This document shows, piece after piece, positions 23,422-36,529 of a stretch of DNA of 64,000 bases. The position numbers and the translations under genes were made by a program. Source of the DNA: Buddleja alternifolia (lineage: Eukaryota; Streptophyta; Magnoliopsida; Lamiales; Scrophulariaceae); contig CM033393.1 in the NCBI GenBank assembly GCA_019426215.1, positions 13,302,046 to 13,366,045 of the forward strand, in the 5' to 3' direction. Positions within the stretch are counted from its first letter, which is position 1; each line of letters starts with the position of its first letter. Under the pieces are notes generated by a model. That model was not told where the DNA came from and did no database searches. It was given only the letters and a program-made list of their open reading frames with translations.

Positions 23422-24565
23422 CTTAATAAAATTTGAACCAATTGTGACATTCAATTGAAAACTTTGAGGACTCATCATGTCAATTGTCAAGTTCTCCTCT
23501 TTATTATTTATTTATTAATTTTGGAGTTAAATGAACATCTTGTAAGAACAACTTAGGCCATACGTAACATCCATGCCACCTTTACGGGTTGTTCTCGGCC
23601 CTTTTAATATACTCGGTAAAATTTTCAATTGTATTGAAATAAAATAAAAAATAAAATCTGTACATGAGACTATAGGAAGTTCTTGTAAATTGTATTTTAA
23701 ATTTAACTAAATCTATTTCCTATTAATATATATTGATGTAGCATAATTATGATTAAGGGCAATTTGGAGATTTGAATATAAATTAATGATATTGTTTTAC
23801 ATCTTCAAATTGCTCTTAATCAAAATTATATATACATATATATATATATGTTGTTATTTGTTTGTTTTTTTCATCCTTTTCTGATAAATCCAATGCCGAA
23901 GGTCAATAAAGTATATTTTCTTCTTCGAAGTAAAGTACATTCAATTACGCTTCTAGAGTTTGTTACTCCAGTAATTAATTAAAACATTATCATGAAACAA
24001 CTATTGAAATGCAATTTATTAAACTTCTCAAAATTAAGACAACTATTTTTTTCCTTTTTTTGTTGAGAAAATAGAATAATATATAGTATGATTGTGATAA
24101 GTCTTAAAGTTTTTGGTTCAAATTAAGCAGAAGGTCCAAGATCAAAATGTTTCGTTCGTACTTTTGACATACTTTGTACTATTTTGTTAATAGTGAAATT
24201 TTCTCATTCTTTTTCGTGAATGTAGATATTACCACACTACATAACTTGTTGTGTCATTCATCTTTTATACTTTTATTAGGTATTTGTTCATAACAAGTAT
24301 TATACCAAATTAATAAGCACAAATACAAATAGAGTAATTATAAAGTAATTTTATGATTAACACAATTAATTTATGTCTTATAGTTGAAATGGGTCGAGTT
24401 TATTTCAAATCAATCCAAGGCCTGAGTGCCTGACCGACCCACTATGTATAATAAAACATTAGTTATTGTCAAAGTTTGGACAACCACCTCAAAAGCCTAG
24501 GAAAAAAATATGTAGCAAAATCAAAGCAGTACTTTTTTCAATGTGTAGTGGTTAACGGATTTTTC
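23422..24565. other. AT-rich intergenic DNA with a small hairpin
   Basis: An inverted repeat at 23743-23830 pairs 'ttatgattaagggcaatttgg' style sequence with 'aaattgctcttaatcaaaat' across a loop of about 30 bases. It is a compact hairpin that could be a tiny MITE or a precursor-like fold. No gene is seen in the rest. Confidence 0.55.
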
Positions 24566-24718
24566 TATTGGGACTAAGAGAATTGCTCTCGGTTTACTAT
24601 CCGTCACAAATTCACAAGTGGTTAGTGGTTCTCATCACCCACACACCTTGTAAAAACTACCCCAATACTTGTAAATTTGTGATGGATAGTAGACCGGGAG
24701 CATACTCTCGGTCCACCG
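24566..24718. mobile_element. Small MITE, family shared with 29931-30097
   Basis: The arms of about 60 bases pair: on the left 'ctctcggtttactatccgtc', on the right the reverse complement of 'ggtctactatccatc'. The tip 'ggtggaccg.gagtat.gctccc' is shared with the element in the lyase gene's first intron. The exact ends and target duplication are not resolved. Confidence 0.65.
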
Positions 24719-25348
24719 TAACAAAATCTAGTGGATTTCTTAATTGACGCATGCAATCGGCTAGCATGACACCACCTTGTAGACCTAAATCCTTATCTTT
24801 CTCCTCTTTTAATTTGCACCACCCTACTTTTGACAAACACAATTTTATCACCAAAAAAAAGTTTAGGAGAGCAATTAAATAATATCTGATTCTTTGCGCC
24901 ATTTATTACAAGGTGGTGTTTTTTTTTTCCTTGTATATTGCATTTTACATATACAAGTATAATTAACATGTTTCTCTATATATACTTCTGGTGCACATAT
25001 GATATGCAATCTAGGGAATTGCATTTCTAATCTTGTGAAGTAGCAAGATGAGTACTTTTAGTCTGGATCTCAATTGAAAAAAATATTGTACATATTGGTT
25101 CTCATCATCAATTTGTGGATGTTTGGTCAAGTGAATGCCATGTAGTTTTTGAATTTGCTGATTGAATGGGGGCGTACATGTGAAAGAAACGTAGGACTTT
25201 AAGTATAATCAAATGTCATCACTTTGGTGAAAAAACTCATTTAAATGCCCTCCTTGAATTTGTGAGCTGGCTTTAACATGCATTACAAACTAACAGCATG
25301 ATCAAATGTGCTTCATTTTGAAACTCCTAGAGTAAATTTAAAAATTAT

Positions 25349-25765
25349 CACTACAACAAAAAATAATATTATTGACTAAATTTGAGTGACAATGTCAAAA
25401 TTATCCCTAAATATACATAATGAGTGACAATAATTTTTATTTTGTCACAATAAGAAAATTTAATGACAAGAGTTTCTTTAAAATTGTCACTATTGACCAT
25501 CAGTGACACATGTATCGTGACAACACAAAATGACAGCTAATAAGTTATTAATATAGATGTGTCATTAATTGTCAGTAGTGATAATAACTTTCTTGTCATT
25601 AATTATCAAGAATGACAACTTCTATACAAATTTTGTCACTATTAAACATGTAAAACTTACTTTTGTGACAAAACAAAAATTCTTGTCGTTGTAAATTTAT
25701 AATTAGTGACAACTTTAAAATTGTCACTTGCCATTTTGTCACTTATGTCGTATTTTTTTGTAGTG
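25349..25765. mobile_element. CACTA-type MITE, 417 bp
   Basis: It starts CACTACAACAAAAAATA and ends TATTTTTTTGTAGTG with TAT on both sides (25346-25348 and 25766-25768), fitting the 3-bp duplication of CACTA elements. The interior is made of repeated 'gtgacaa' and 'ttgtcac' words. There is no gene. Confidence 0.85.
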
Positions 25766-26722
25766 TATGTAAAATTTGAGACTATATGTGGTCCAACCCC
25801 TAACCAATGAGGCAAAACGGTGCAATTGTTGTACAATCCATGAGATTATTTTGAAATAAAGAAATAGAATTAATTAATGGTTAAAAAGCGATCAATACCG
25901 GAAATTTGAGTCTAGACCTAAGTATAACTCAATTATTGAATCACACTATAAGTATCGATAATATTGTAATATATACTTGACACAGAATTGATTGTAAATA
26001 ATGATCACAAGAATATATATATTTTGGAAGTCAACAAATATAAGACAACTATGAGACTATATAGAGAACAATAATTACCTGATAGGCGGATACCTAAAAC
26101 AAGCAAAAGTCATTATCAGTAGATGATAAAGAAACCGGAAAAGTCTTTATGTGCAAAAAAAGTTAATATAAATGTTAGTAAATTCTTATTCATGAATGGT
26201 CTTTATACTCTATAATCTATATATATATATATGTTTGGCCGTTTTGATAGAGCAGAAAGTCTTCTTACCCCTTGGAATGAATGTAAAACATCACTTTACC
26301 AAATGTTAGTAACTATTTGTTCACATATTCACACACAATGTTCACAAGAACTCTCTAGCTAGCTACCTTCCAATATATATATATATATATATCTATATTT
26401 ATATATATCATATTTACTCAAATATATATTACCACCCAATTATTACCCGGAATTATCTTATATATGTTATATACCTCCATTTAATCCTTAATCTTAATTA
26501 CAAGAAACTGTCATTGCATGCTTTTGCTACTCCAGAGGTAATTAAATTCTATTGTAAATATGTTTTAAATTTCAAGTTACAAGAAGGTGTTAATTAAGCA
26601 TTAATGATGAAAGAATTTGTGCTGTGTATATTAATCTTAACTTTTTCCTGGAAATTAAGCAGGTTTTATATGTATATTTCTTAATTTTGGTGGCCTAGCT
26701 ACAAAGAAGAAGCTAGAAGAAA
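25766..26722 (+). promoter_or_regulatory. Upstream region and probable 5' UTR of the lyase gene
   Basis: This region has no coding content. It holds (TA)n runs at about 26220 and 26363. A plausible 5' UTR intron runs from GTAATT at 26537 ('actccagag' before it) to 'ttaagcag' near 26663. The short leader then reaches the start codon at 26723. I cannot place a single convincing TATA box among the many TATATA words. Confidence 0.45.
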
Positions 26723-27336
26723 ATGAAGATGGGGTGGTGGAGAAAATGGTGTTCAGATTTCAGATTTTTGGGCATTCTTCTTCAGTTCTTGTTGCTTACT
26801 CAATGTGCAGCACTAAAAAGGCAGTAAGTTTTAATCAATTTTTACTGTTTCTGTTTCTGTAGATTATGGGTTTAATTTGTTATATATATATCCTATATAT
26901 ATTGTGCAAGAATACTATTTTAATTTTTTTAAGAAAGATGCATGAACGATTAACTATTTTAATTTTTTTAAGAAAGATGCATGAAAGATGTATTACATAT
27001 ATATATATATATGTGTGTGTGATAAATCTATTGAATCCGTTTTCAGATTAACTATTTCCATTTTGTCAAACTCTAACGACATTCTTGTCAAATTTGTGGC
27101 CGTCTTTTAATTTTTAATTTTTAATTTTTTAATTTTTTAATTTAATTGTTATCTCTTTTGACTTCATTTTTTTGTACGCAATGTCTACATTTTCTAAGAT
27201 GTTTGAATATTAATAATGAGTTATACAACACATGGGGCTCAAGAAGAAACACAAAGCGTAGAACCCCAAATTCCCCATATATCTGTGTTGGTATCAGGTG
27301 GTTGTATGTTTTCAAGATTTCTGTCCCTTTAGTTCC

Positions 27337-27372
<36 letters not shown>

Positions 27373-27660
27373 CTATATAGCTTTCATGTGGAAAAATATA
27401 TGCCAGACCAGTCCAATGGCATAGAATGACCCCTCTCATGTATACTTACAAGTTACAACATATATGCACACAGATATACACATGGGTGGGTGGGTGTGTA
27501 TATGGGGGTGATATGTTTTATTATGAGAACAGAGAGTGCGATATAAGTTTGATAATGTTTGTGGTAGGGAAAGTGATATTGATACCCCACAGTAGCACTC
27601 CCGTGATCACCTCTCATTCCCAACTAAAGTACTTCAAAAAGCTCATTCCCATTCCCACAA

Positions 27661-27702
<42 letters not shown>

Positions 27703-30700
27703 TTTCTCTCCTCGAACCGGCTTCCAACATCTGTCTTGTAAGTTATTTTCACTTTTGACTGCGTTCTAATATTTGTCACAAGGAACGATTTCTTTATCTA
27801 CTTTTTGGAAAACTGTTTCGTAAATAAAACAAAATCAGATTAGGGAAGAATTTTGAATGGTCGATCAAAATCCCGCGATAATCTATAACTTGAGATTATT
27901 TTTCAACCCTACGTTCGACACACTATTTGGTGGTTCATGTCTTAAATTCAACGCTAATTATCGTTTTTGAATGAAATGATAATATAGTAAAGGAAAAATT
28001 CAAGTCAAGATAAAAACTATCTATCAAATATTGAAATCTAAAAAAAAGATAATTTTATACCTCCATGAGAATCTTTCGATCGAATGTATTATCTCTCAAT
28101 CCCTGCGTTCGACTCGCTAAACGGTTGTTCAAGCCTTTATAACTTAGTATTTTCGAATTTAAAAGTGACGAATGAAAACTCAAGTCAAATACAAATTACC
28201 TATTCGATACTTAAATCTGAATAAAAGATAATTTATACCTCCATGAAAGTTTTCAATTCTGAAAAATTACAAACAAGCGAATGCCGATACATGCCTTGAA
28301 AGCAAATCTCATCGAGTCTAATATTAAATTACACTACACCTACTCCTAATTTACGCTACGAGCTACTCCTACATTACGCTATAAACTACTCCTAAGGCTA
28401 GAGTTAGTTCTAAGAAAATGAAAATGTAGAAGTTGTGATTCTGATGATCTTCCTTTTTCCTTCGCTCCTCGGCTCGTATATATCTTGATCTTTGAGGAGC
28501 CCACGTTCCTTTTCTTCGGGAACCGCCTTCAAGTGCTCTTTCAAATCTTTTCAAATAAGCGCGCTTTTGCTGATTATTGGCTATTTGGACTTCATTTTAT
28601 TTCTTCCGATTATTAGGTTTTATTAACTCAGCCTCTTTCTTTTCGAATTTCTATGGTTTGGGGTCTGAGCACCTCTATCAAAAGTTTCATCTTCACTTGC
28701 TTTTTCTTTCTCAGTGTTCAAGAAATGTTGACTTAAAATCCACAAAATTCACACATTTATCTTAGACAACAAAATTCCAGTAATTAGTAATTCCACCGAC
28801 AAGACGTGTGTGGTCTCCATGGAAAACATTAGAGCAAATGTGAATTCAATTACCTTGCTCGAGCAGAGTAATTCCTCTGAAATGCTCGAGCTGGAGCGCT
28901 TGAGCACTTGACTCGAGCTGCCATTTTCTGTAGACCCAATTTTCTTCTTTTCAAATTTCTACAGTTTGGACTATTTGGGCTCTGTAATTCGAAAGCCCAA
29001 ATTATTTTATAATGTAAACAAAAACTCATCAATGTTAATCTATAAAGTATAAACTAATGGATACATAATACGTATTCACACTATTGGAAATTAAGTGTTT
29101 TGTATACATAATACATATATTCATGAAAAAAAATAATGAACAATATTGACATAATCCACGTCATAGTCATTACTTATTAGACATTAGAATGCCTGATCGC
29201 TAAAGGGGCCGAGCCGGCCCCTTTCACTAAAATGTCAAGGTCCTAAAGGGCCTCGTCAGGCCGGCCCATTAGGGCCTTTTTGACACTAGTTAGTCATGAA
29301 AGTGTTAGACCACGCACTACAAACAAAATTATAATAGTGACAGAATTTGAAGTAGCAACAAAAAAAATTCTCACTAAATATATATATTTATTGGAATTAA
29401 ATTTTGCTTTCTCACTAAATATTGTTTATTGACATGATTTCTCTTTGAATTTTTTTTTTTAACAATTACTTATGATAAATAGTGAACTTTTTTGTCACTA
29501 ATTGTTGTAAGTGACAACTTATATATAATTGTTCTCATTATTAAACTTTTGAAATTCATCTTTTGTTACAAAACAAAAAGTCACTCATTATAGCACTTGG
29601 TATCTTGTCAATAATATATTTTTCTATTAACTTTGCACTATATTGTCGTTGAGGTCGAGGTGACAGACTCACCCAATGTGAACAGGACTCAAATCAAACA
29701 TTTCCTCCATGATGAAAATTCTTATGTTTGTGCCCAAATATATTCACACTAGTTAACATATATACACTTTACACGACCACATATTTTTGTGTAGTAAAGG
29801 ACAATGAAAGAACATATGGAACTTTTTTTGTTCATGCAACCCGTGAGATTCTGCATTTTTTGGTAATTTCTACCTCCTAGGCCCCATACTCCCATAGGCC
29901 CATAGGTACACTCCAGAAGCTAATATGAAAAATTCTAAGGTGGACCGGGAGTATTGCTCCCGATCCATTTTATACCACATATTCAATTGGAGTGAGGTGG
30001 TTTTCACACCCATCTACCCTGTGTAAACGACCCCACCCCAACTGTTTATGTGGTGAAAAATGGATCGAGAGCAACACTTCCGGTCCACTATAGAATTACC
30101 CAGCTAATACTCTAAAAATAATCCTGAAATATCGTTGAATTTCATGGACTACATTGTAAGACCTCCAGGGCTTATGCATATATACATAATGATTTCTAAT
30201 TATTTTAATCTTTAATTTCCTGAAAAATTTATCGTGCTACTTGCTACATTTTTAATCCATGCAGCATAGAGTAGTCTTAATCAATTACGTAAATCTTTTT
30301 ATGTTGCCACTCTCAATTTAATTTATTCGAAGTTCAAATTTTACATACTCTTACAAGTGTGCAATTTTTTCTATTTTAGTTCAAATATTTTGTTTGTTTG
30401 AATTGCAGAAGAATTCACAAGAACAACAGTGATGATGAGATGTATTATTCCCCAGTTCAGTTGCATTTATTGGAAGACCATGTAAGTCACATTATAACTA
30501 TTTTGGCAAAACTATAAATTTGGTCCTGTAAGTATAAGATTTGGTAAATTTAGTAATGCAAATTGTGATACTTTCACTATAAAAATATTAATACTTAAAT
30601 AACATTTATTGCGTACCTGTGAACTAAAAAAAAAACTTGCTCCTGAAAACTTTTGATATTTGAAATCCCCCCCCCCCCCCCCCCCAAATTCCTGGCTCTG

Positions 30701-31150
30701 TCCCTGCTTACGTGATGATTTTCCAACGATCATGTCCGTGGAACATGCAAATTTCTGACTAACAATTCAATTTCTGGAGAAAATTGGATAATTCGTTTTC
30801 TTAAATTACTGGTGTCATCACTGACATGTAGTTACACAGTTACAGAATGAATTTAGCTTCTTTTTTTTTTGGTGGGGATCCCTGGTTTACTGTACTATAT
30901 GTATTTACATTAAACGTAACTACTTTTAGAGTATGTTTCAGAGCTATAGTCACTCTTAACAAATCTTAAGACCTCTGGTTTTTATTATTTTACTATGAAA
31001 ATCTGGTGGGATCATCAAATCACTAAATTATGCTAGTATTAATGGATATACTTGGGAATACATATAATATTCTCTAAAATTGATTTTCATTATTATTGTT
31101 GTAATTATTTTACCTTTAGTTGATTTTGCCTCTGAATCAACAAATTTGAT

Positions 31151-31185
<35 letters not shown>

Positions 31186-34100
31186 GGTGGTACTGGACAA
31201 TGGCATCCTCAATGTTACTCTGTCAACTCCTGCGGGTATGATCACCGGTATAGAGTACAATGGAATTGATAATTTACTTGAATCTGAGTACGAAGAAATA
31301 AACAGAGGGTACGCCATTTTTAACCTGCACCAATATACATCCTCTTATTGTTTTAAGTCTTTCACAACTTCAAACATATTTACGTAGGTATTGGGATATT
31401 GTTTGGAGCAAACCTGACCATCCCCAAGACATTACTGATAAGTAAGTCCAATCCCTTGCTTTTATTCATTATATATATATATATATCACTACAATCATTA
31501 TTATAAAACTTAATATTAGTAAGATACAATCTAAATCAAATAATTCGTTGGTACAATTCAGATCACACAGAGTCCGAAAATGTTGTTTTATAAACGATTC
31601 AAATCTTCTGTTACACATACTAACGTACGATACATCACATTTCTAAAATGTTGACCGTGGTGCTGAGCAAAACTTGCGATATAGAGAGAGAAAATTGAAA
31701 TTTGAGTATGTTCTCTCTCTCCACATCATGACCGACCTGCATTTTGTACACGTAACGTGTGTCATCAATAGAAGTAACGGAAGATGTCACGTGTTTGTGT
31801 TACAAAAGATTGGAAGTGATCATTATTTTGAATAACTTAGATCCATGTTGATCCAGGCTTGAAGGCAATAGTGAGCTTTTTCTTTCCATTTTGATAATTA
31901 ACTTTGCATAGATAAGAAAGACCTCAAACAACCAGGGCGTTACCACCCTCACTATGGAGATGATACAAAATCGAGTTTAGATAACAACTCAAATCTTCTG
32001 TTACATACATCGGAGTATGATAGGTGACATTTGTAAAATGTTGACCATGATGTTGAGAGAACAAATTGTGACCTAGAGATAGAAAATTGAAATTTGTACT
32101 CTCTTGACAGCATGACCTGCATGTTGTACACCATATGCATAACAGAAGATATTGCATGTTTGTGTTACAAAAGATTCGAAGTGATCATTTTACTTAATAA
32201 CTATGGTGCATGTAATCCAGGCTTGACGGGAATAGCGTTTATGTTGTAAGAGAAGATGAGAACCAAATCGAGCTCTCATTCTTGCAAACATGGAGTTCTT
32301 CAAAAACTGGACTTCCCCTAAATATTGACAAAAGGTGCAGTGTAAGTCTTAATCCTTAAACATCACTCCCATTAGTTATAAAGATAAACCAATATAAGGA
32401 TTAATTCACTTTCTCAAAGTTAATTAAACTTACATATGTTGAAGATTTATAATGTTGCGCGGTTCCTACGGGTTCTACTCATATGCAATAGTCGAGCGCT
32501 TCAAGGGTTGGCCTGAAATGAGTATGTCACAAGGACGAATAGTGTTTAAGCTTCAACCCAATTTGTAAGGAACTCTTTGTATTCTTATTTAAAAACCATT
32601 CAATTGAGTTTTATTGTTGCTTAAAGCATGACTATTTTTGGTGATTTTTGTTTAGGTTTCAATACATGGCAGTGTCTGATGACAGACAAAGGATTATGCC
32701 AACGATGCATGACCGTGAAAAGGGTCACCCTCTTGACTACCCGGAGGCTGTTCTTCTGACTGATCCAGACAATTCTTTTCTCAAAGGAGAGGTAATTTGT
32801 TATACTGATAATTACTTGCAAACCTCCCCCAAACTATAATTACCACGAGCCCAGGCCTCGATATTTTACAACTTATCAAGACAATTCATTTTGTATCCTA
32901 GCATCTCCAAATCAGGCGCCTGTTTCCTACCGATATGTGTATAGTTGTAATATATGTTTACATACAGGGGAAGTTCTGATAATTTTTCAAATTTCGAGGT
33001 ATTTTTAGTAATTAGGGTCTCATGCAGGGTGTCTATGTTTATAAGCTTATTAATCCAAGTACCGAAGATAATTTTCTAGAGATATGAACTAGTTATATTT
33101 TATACTATCATTAATCTAATACAGTAATTTCCTTTGTTCCTCGCCCATGTATGTAGCCTGATTCGGGTTAATAAATTAACTTACTTTGTTGCTTTTTATT
33201 CCATGTTCTTCAATTTTAACATAATTTACCTGATAATGTTATTAAGCAGGTTGATGACAAGTATCAATATTCGAGCGACAACAAGGACAATCGAGTTCAC
33301 GGGTGGATATGCTCAGACCCTCCAACAGGATTTTGGATGATCACTCCAAGCAATGAGTTTAAAACAGCAGGGCCTGTCAAGCAAGATCTCACTTCTCATG
33401 CTGGTCCAATTTCCCTATCTGTATGTACATCTCCAATTTAACTACTACCTAATGAATTTCACTCAATCATCCTTCGAATTTAACATATAAGTACAGTCAC
33501 AATTCATATGGAACAATGTTCTAAGTTACGGGATCTTTAACGTGTGTGCAGATGTTCTTTAGTACTCATTATGCTGGAATTCCTTTAATGGTAAAATTTG
33601 GCGATGGTGAACCGTGGAAGAAGGTGTTTGGCCCTGTGTTTATCTATGTAAACTCAGTTTCAGATGATGAGGATCCACTTGCATTGTGGGCTGATGCCAA
33701 AGAACAAGTACTGGCTATAAAGTTTCTTATATTACTTGCATTAAGATCAATTTTTTCTTCGACTATTTTGACATTGATGCTTGTGTAGATGCTTATAGAA
33801 ACCAAAAGCTGGCCATATGATTTCCCGAGCTCAGAAGAATTCCTTAATGCTGAGCAGCGCGGTACAGTGAGTGGACGATTACTTGTCCATGACAGGTATT
33901 TTTCTCAGCTAAGTTATGGTCTCAGTATTCAAGAAAAAACTAAAACAATGCTCAATATTGCCATAATATAACGCCAAGAGTAAAGATGTCAAACCTGACT
34001 GGCAGACTGGGTAGAACGGTCCTGGGCCGGCCTGCCCTGTTGACACATTAATTAGCCAACATCAGACAATCTATGATCACTGAGATCAGGATTGACCATT

Positions 34101-36400
34101 ACAATCTAAAATCAATCGGGGACAAAACCAGAATTCTAAGTTGCTCTCGATAATTCTTGACTTACTGAGCTCATATATGAGTAATTACGAAAGTGAACGA
34201 AATGTCAAAACTTTGAATTTTATTTACATATGAAAGTTGGAAGTGTACTATATAGAGACATTTTCTTGAAAAGGGTAAATGACAGGTCTAGCACATCCCA
34301 CACCCCCTCCCATTGTTCCATCTCACTCACAACTTGTGACGAAACTTATTGACATACAATGACTACATACATCAAATAATACCAAAATTTTACATACTTG
34401 TTTCCAGGTACATCAGCGAAAGGCCTATAATTGCAGACTCTGCTTTTATTGGATTGGCTCCGCCAGGAGACGCTGGATCATGGCAAAGAGAAAACAAGGT
34501 TAATAATTTGACTCTAGTTTTCTTATTAAACCAAAAGAATACGACAATATCACAATGTTTCTTAAATATAACAGTTTCATATTTTTGTTGCAGGGCTATC
34601 AATTCTGGACTGAAACTGATGCTAGGGGCTATTTCGTAATTAAAGACATTCGACCCGGGAATTATAATCTTTACGCTTGGGTCCCTGGATTTATCGGTGA
34701 CTACAAATGTAACTTTCAAATCAACATTCTGCCAGGTTTCGATATAGACTTTATCTTAAACTATACATATTTTTTATCTTAACTTTCTAATAAGGTTAAT
34801 AATACACAATATATCTAAAACTTGAATGGATTATTTTGTTTGAAGGAAGCAAAATTAGGCTGAGGAATCTTATATATGCTGCTCCAAGAAATGGCCCTAC
34901 TCTATGGGAAATCGGCGTCCCTGATCGTACAGCTGCTGAATTTTTTGTGCCTGATCCAAACCCCACACTTATGAACCAGTTATATGTTACACAACCGGAC
35001 AAGTATGAAATATAACCATCTTTATTCTTATGAATTCTATATTACAATTTTATGGGATCAATTTATTATATGAAATTTTATTTAAAATTGTACAGGTTTA
35101 GGCAGTATGGTTTATGGGATCGATACACAGATATGTACCCTTATGAAGATTTAGTTTATACGATAGAAACCAATAATTATGAGACAGATTGGTATTTTGC
35201 TCATGTGAACAGGTACTTAATAAATGTTTTCTTTTTCCTTCTTTTTTATTGTAAATTTTTTTCGTAGTGATGAAGATACTGCAATGTAGGAATGTTGGGA
35301 ACAAAACATACGTACCGACTACATGGAAGATATTGTTCAACCTTGTAGATGTTGATGAATCATCTAATTACACCCTCCAACTGGCTCTAGCATCAGCAAA
35401 CGAAGCTGAATTGCAGGTATATACGCTACGGTTTTATTCAAGTGTATATATTTTCATTCAATTTCATATACGGGGATATACATTTTCGTTTTAAGATTCA
35501 ATATATTTTCATCCAGGCTTGGAAAATTAATATTCAAGGCCCTTAGATATTGTTTGAACCTATCTTTGAGCTACCAAAATCTATTTTAATCTGTCTTTTC
35601 TTGTCATATCATATGAAGAAGAAGGATTGTCAAAATGTAACACTGCTTCATATAAATTTGATATCTAGAAATGAACTTTCTGAAAAATAGTTTGTCTCGT
35701 AAATTTGATATAGGTTGCTTTTACTCAATATATATTCTTGTCAGAAAGTCACATAACTTGACAAACTTATATATCAAAGTCAGTTCATTACTCCTTTTGT
35801 CCCATAATAATTACTAGTTTTGACATATAGTACAAAATCGAGTCCTTAAACTTTTGCTCTTGCTAATCATATTGAGTTTTACAAAATTTTGTCGTTAATC
35901 TTCTTAATATTTCTTATGGTATTTAAAATTTTCCAACTAGTTATAGAAAAAGTTGACAAGATAAATATTTAAATTGGGTAATCAACTGTGTAATCGAGCT
36001 TTTTGTGAGAATCAGAGTCATTTCCTTCAATTGAATATGTTTTCAAAGTAGTAGTGCACTTAGAAAATTTGTTTTCCTACATAATTTTGCATATTCATGA
36101 CACATCTTTAACTTAAAATCCGGGTTTGATATCCAGGTTCGGATAAACGACGGTACTTTAGAAGTTCCCCATTTTACGACAGGTTCAATAGGCAAGGATA
36201 ATTCAATAGCTAGGCATGGAATTCATGGATTATACTGGCTATACACTGTTGGTATACCAGGTTCTCTACTTCTCAGCAGCAACACAAATACAATATTCTT
36301 GACTCAGTCAAGAGGGTCAAGCCCTTGGAGAGGAATTATGTATGATTATATCCGTCTTGAAGGTCCACCATCAACGGATATTGAGACATTGAAACATTAA
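26723..36400 (+). CDS. Rhamnogalacturonate lyase (polysaccharide lyase family 4), 16 exons
   Basis: Exons: 26723-26823, 30409-30481, 31187-31308, 31388-31441, 32221-32334, 32445-32564, 32656-32791, 33250-33420, 33552-33707, 33789-33895, 34408-34498, 34594-34735, 34846-35002, 35096-35212, 35290-35416 and 36137-36400. All introns are GT-AG and the 2052-nt frame gives 683 residues with no internal stop. The family cleaves the rhamnogalacturonan I backbone of pectin by beta-elimination in the cell wall. A hydrophobic N-terminal segment (residues about 15-31, before QCAAL) looks like a signal peptide. The catalytic beta-sandwich covers about residues 50-370, with VVLDNGILNVTLSTP, GYWDIVWS, GFYSYAI and MHDREKGHPLDYPEAV. 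An FnIII-like domain starts near GTVSGRLLVHDRY (about 372). A carbohydrate-binding-like domain starts near GPTLWEIGVPDRTAAEFF (479). I infer it is functional from its intact frame and conserved motifs. Confidence 0.95.
27890..28240 (+). repeat. Degenerate tandem duplication in lyase intron 1
   Basis: Two units of about 190 bases follow each other. Each carries 'gcgttcga.' or 'acgttcgac' near its start, 'aactcaagtcaa' or 'attcaagtcaa' in the middle and 'tatacctccatgaga' or 'tatacctccatgaaa' at the end. The origin is unknown; it may come from an old LTR in antisense. Confidence 0.7.
29931..30097. mobile_element. Small MITE in lyase intron 1
   Basis: The ends pair as 'aattctaaggtggaccggga' and the reverse complement of 'ccggtccactatagaatt'. 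The tip sequence matches the MITE at 24566-24718, so the two are one family. It lies about 310 bases upstream of exon 2. Confidence 0.72.
30660..30700. repeat. C-run of about 19 in intron 2
   Basis: A long C homopolymer is followed by 'aaattcctggctctgtccctg', which resembles the terminus of a common plant transposon repeat in antisense. The surrounding intron 2 has nothing else recognisable except an (AT)n run ending at the acceptor (31154-31182). Confidence 0.6.
31561..32242 (+). repeat. Tandem duplication in lyase intron 4 carrying a decoy exon start
   Basis: Copy 1 (about 31561-31885) and copy 2 (about 31950-32242) share blocks such as 'aaatcttctgttaca', 'aaaatgttgacc', 'gaaaattgaaattt' and 'tttgtgttacaaaagatt'. 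Copy 2 ends in the true acceptor and first bases of exon 5 ('atccag|gcttgacgggaatag'). Copy 1 ends in a near copy of it ('atccag|gcttgaaggcaatag', acceptor at 31856). The duplication therefore included the exon 5 border. Confidence 0.85.
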
Positions 36401-36529
36401 TGAAGTTCGTTACATGCATGTCATATATAGTTCACTAATATGACTATACTTGAGTCCGACTATAGTTTAACTAGGTTTGTTGAAAATTCGTCTCTAATAC
36501 ATATTTTTCTCTTTGTAGCTTATTGTATA
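36401..36529 (+). other. Probable lyase 3' UTR
   Basis: About 130 bases lie between the lyase stop codon and the MITE target duplication. I see no canonical AATAAA. The transcript end may lie in or near the MITE, but this is inference. Confidence 0.45.

Larger units (their letters stand above)
26824..30408 (+). other. Lyase intron 1 (3.6 kb) with repeat insertions
   Basis: The large first intron holds a short duplication around 26920-26990 ('agaaagatgcatga' repeated), TC/TA runs near 27340 and 27670, a roughly 190-base degenerate tandem repeat (27890-28240), a short 'tactcctaa..tacgct' repeat (28335-28395), a possible decayed CACTA MITE from 29315 (CACTACAAACAAAA), a MITE at 29931-30097, and ordinary AT-rich DNA. 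No second gene is convincing. Confidence 0.8.

Noticed and set aside
24657..24902. 81-codon - strand frame at the MITE.
   Set aside because: It begins inside the MITE arm and has no family resemblance.
26866..27758. Small + strand open frames in lyase intron 1.
   Set aside because: They run over (TA)n and TC repeats and have no recognisable domain; the region is removed by splicing.
28369..29032. Open frames in the middle of lyase intron 1, possibly a captured gene piece.
   Set aside because: Short, no motif and no second copy in the window; 'gctcgag' repeats suggest an old transposon part, but the evidence is too thin to name it.
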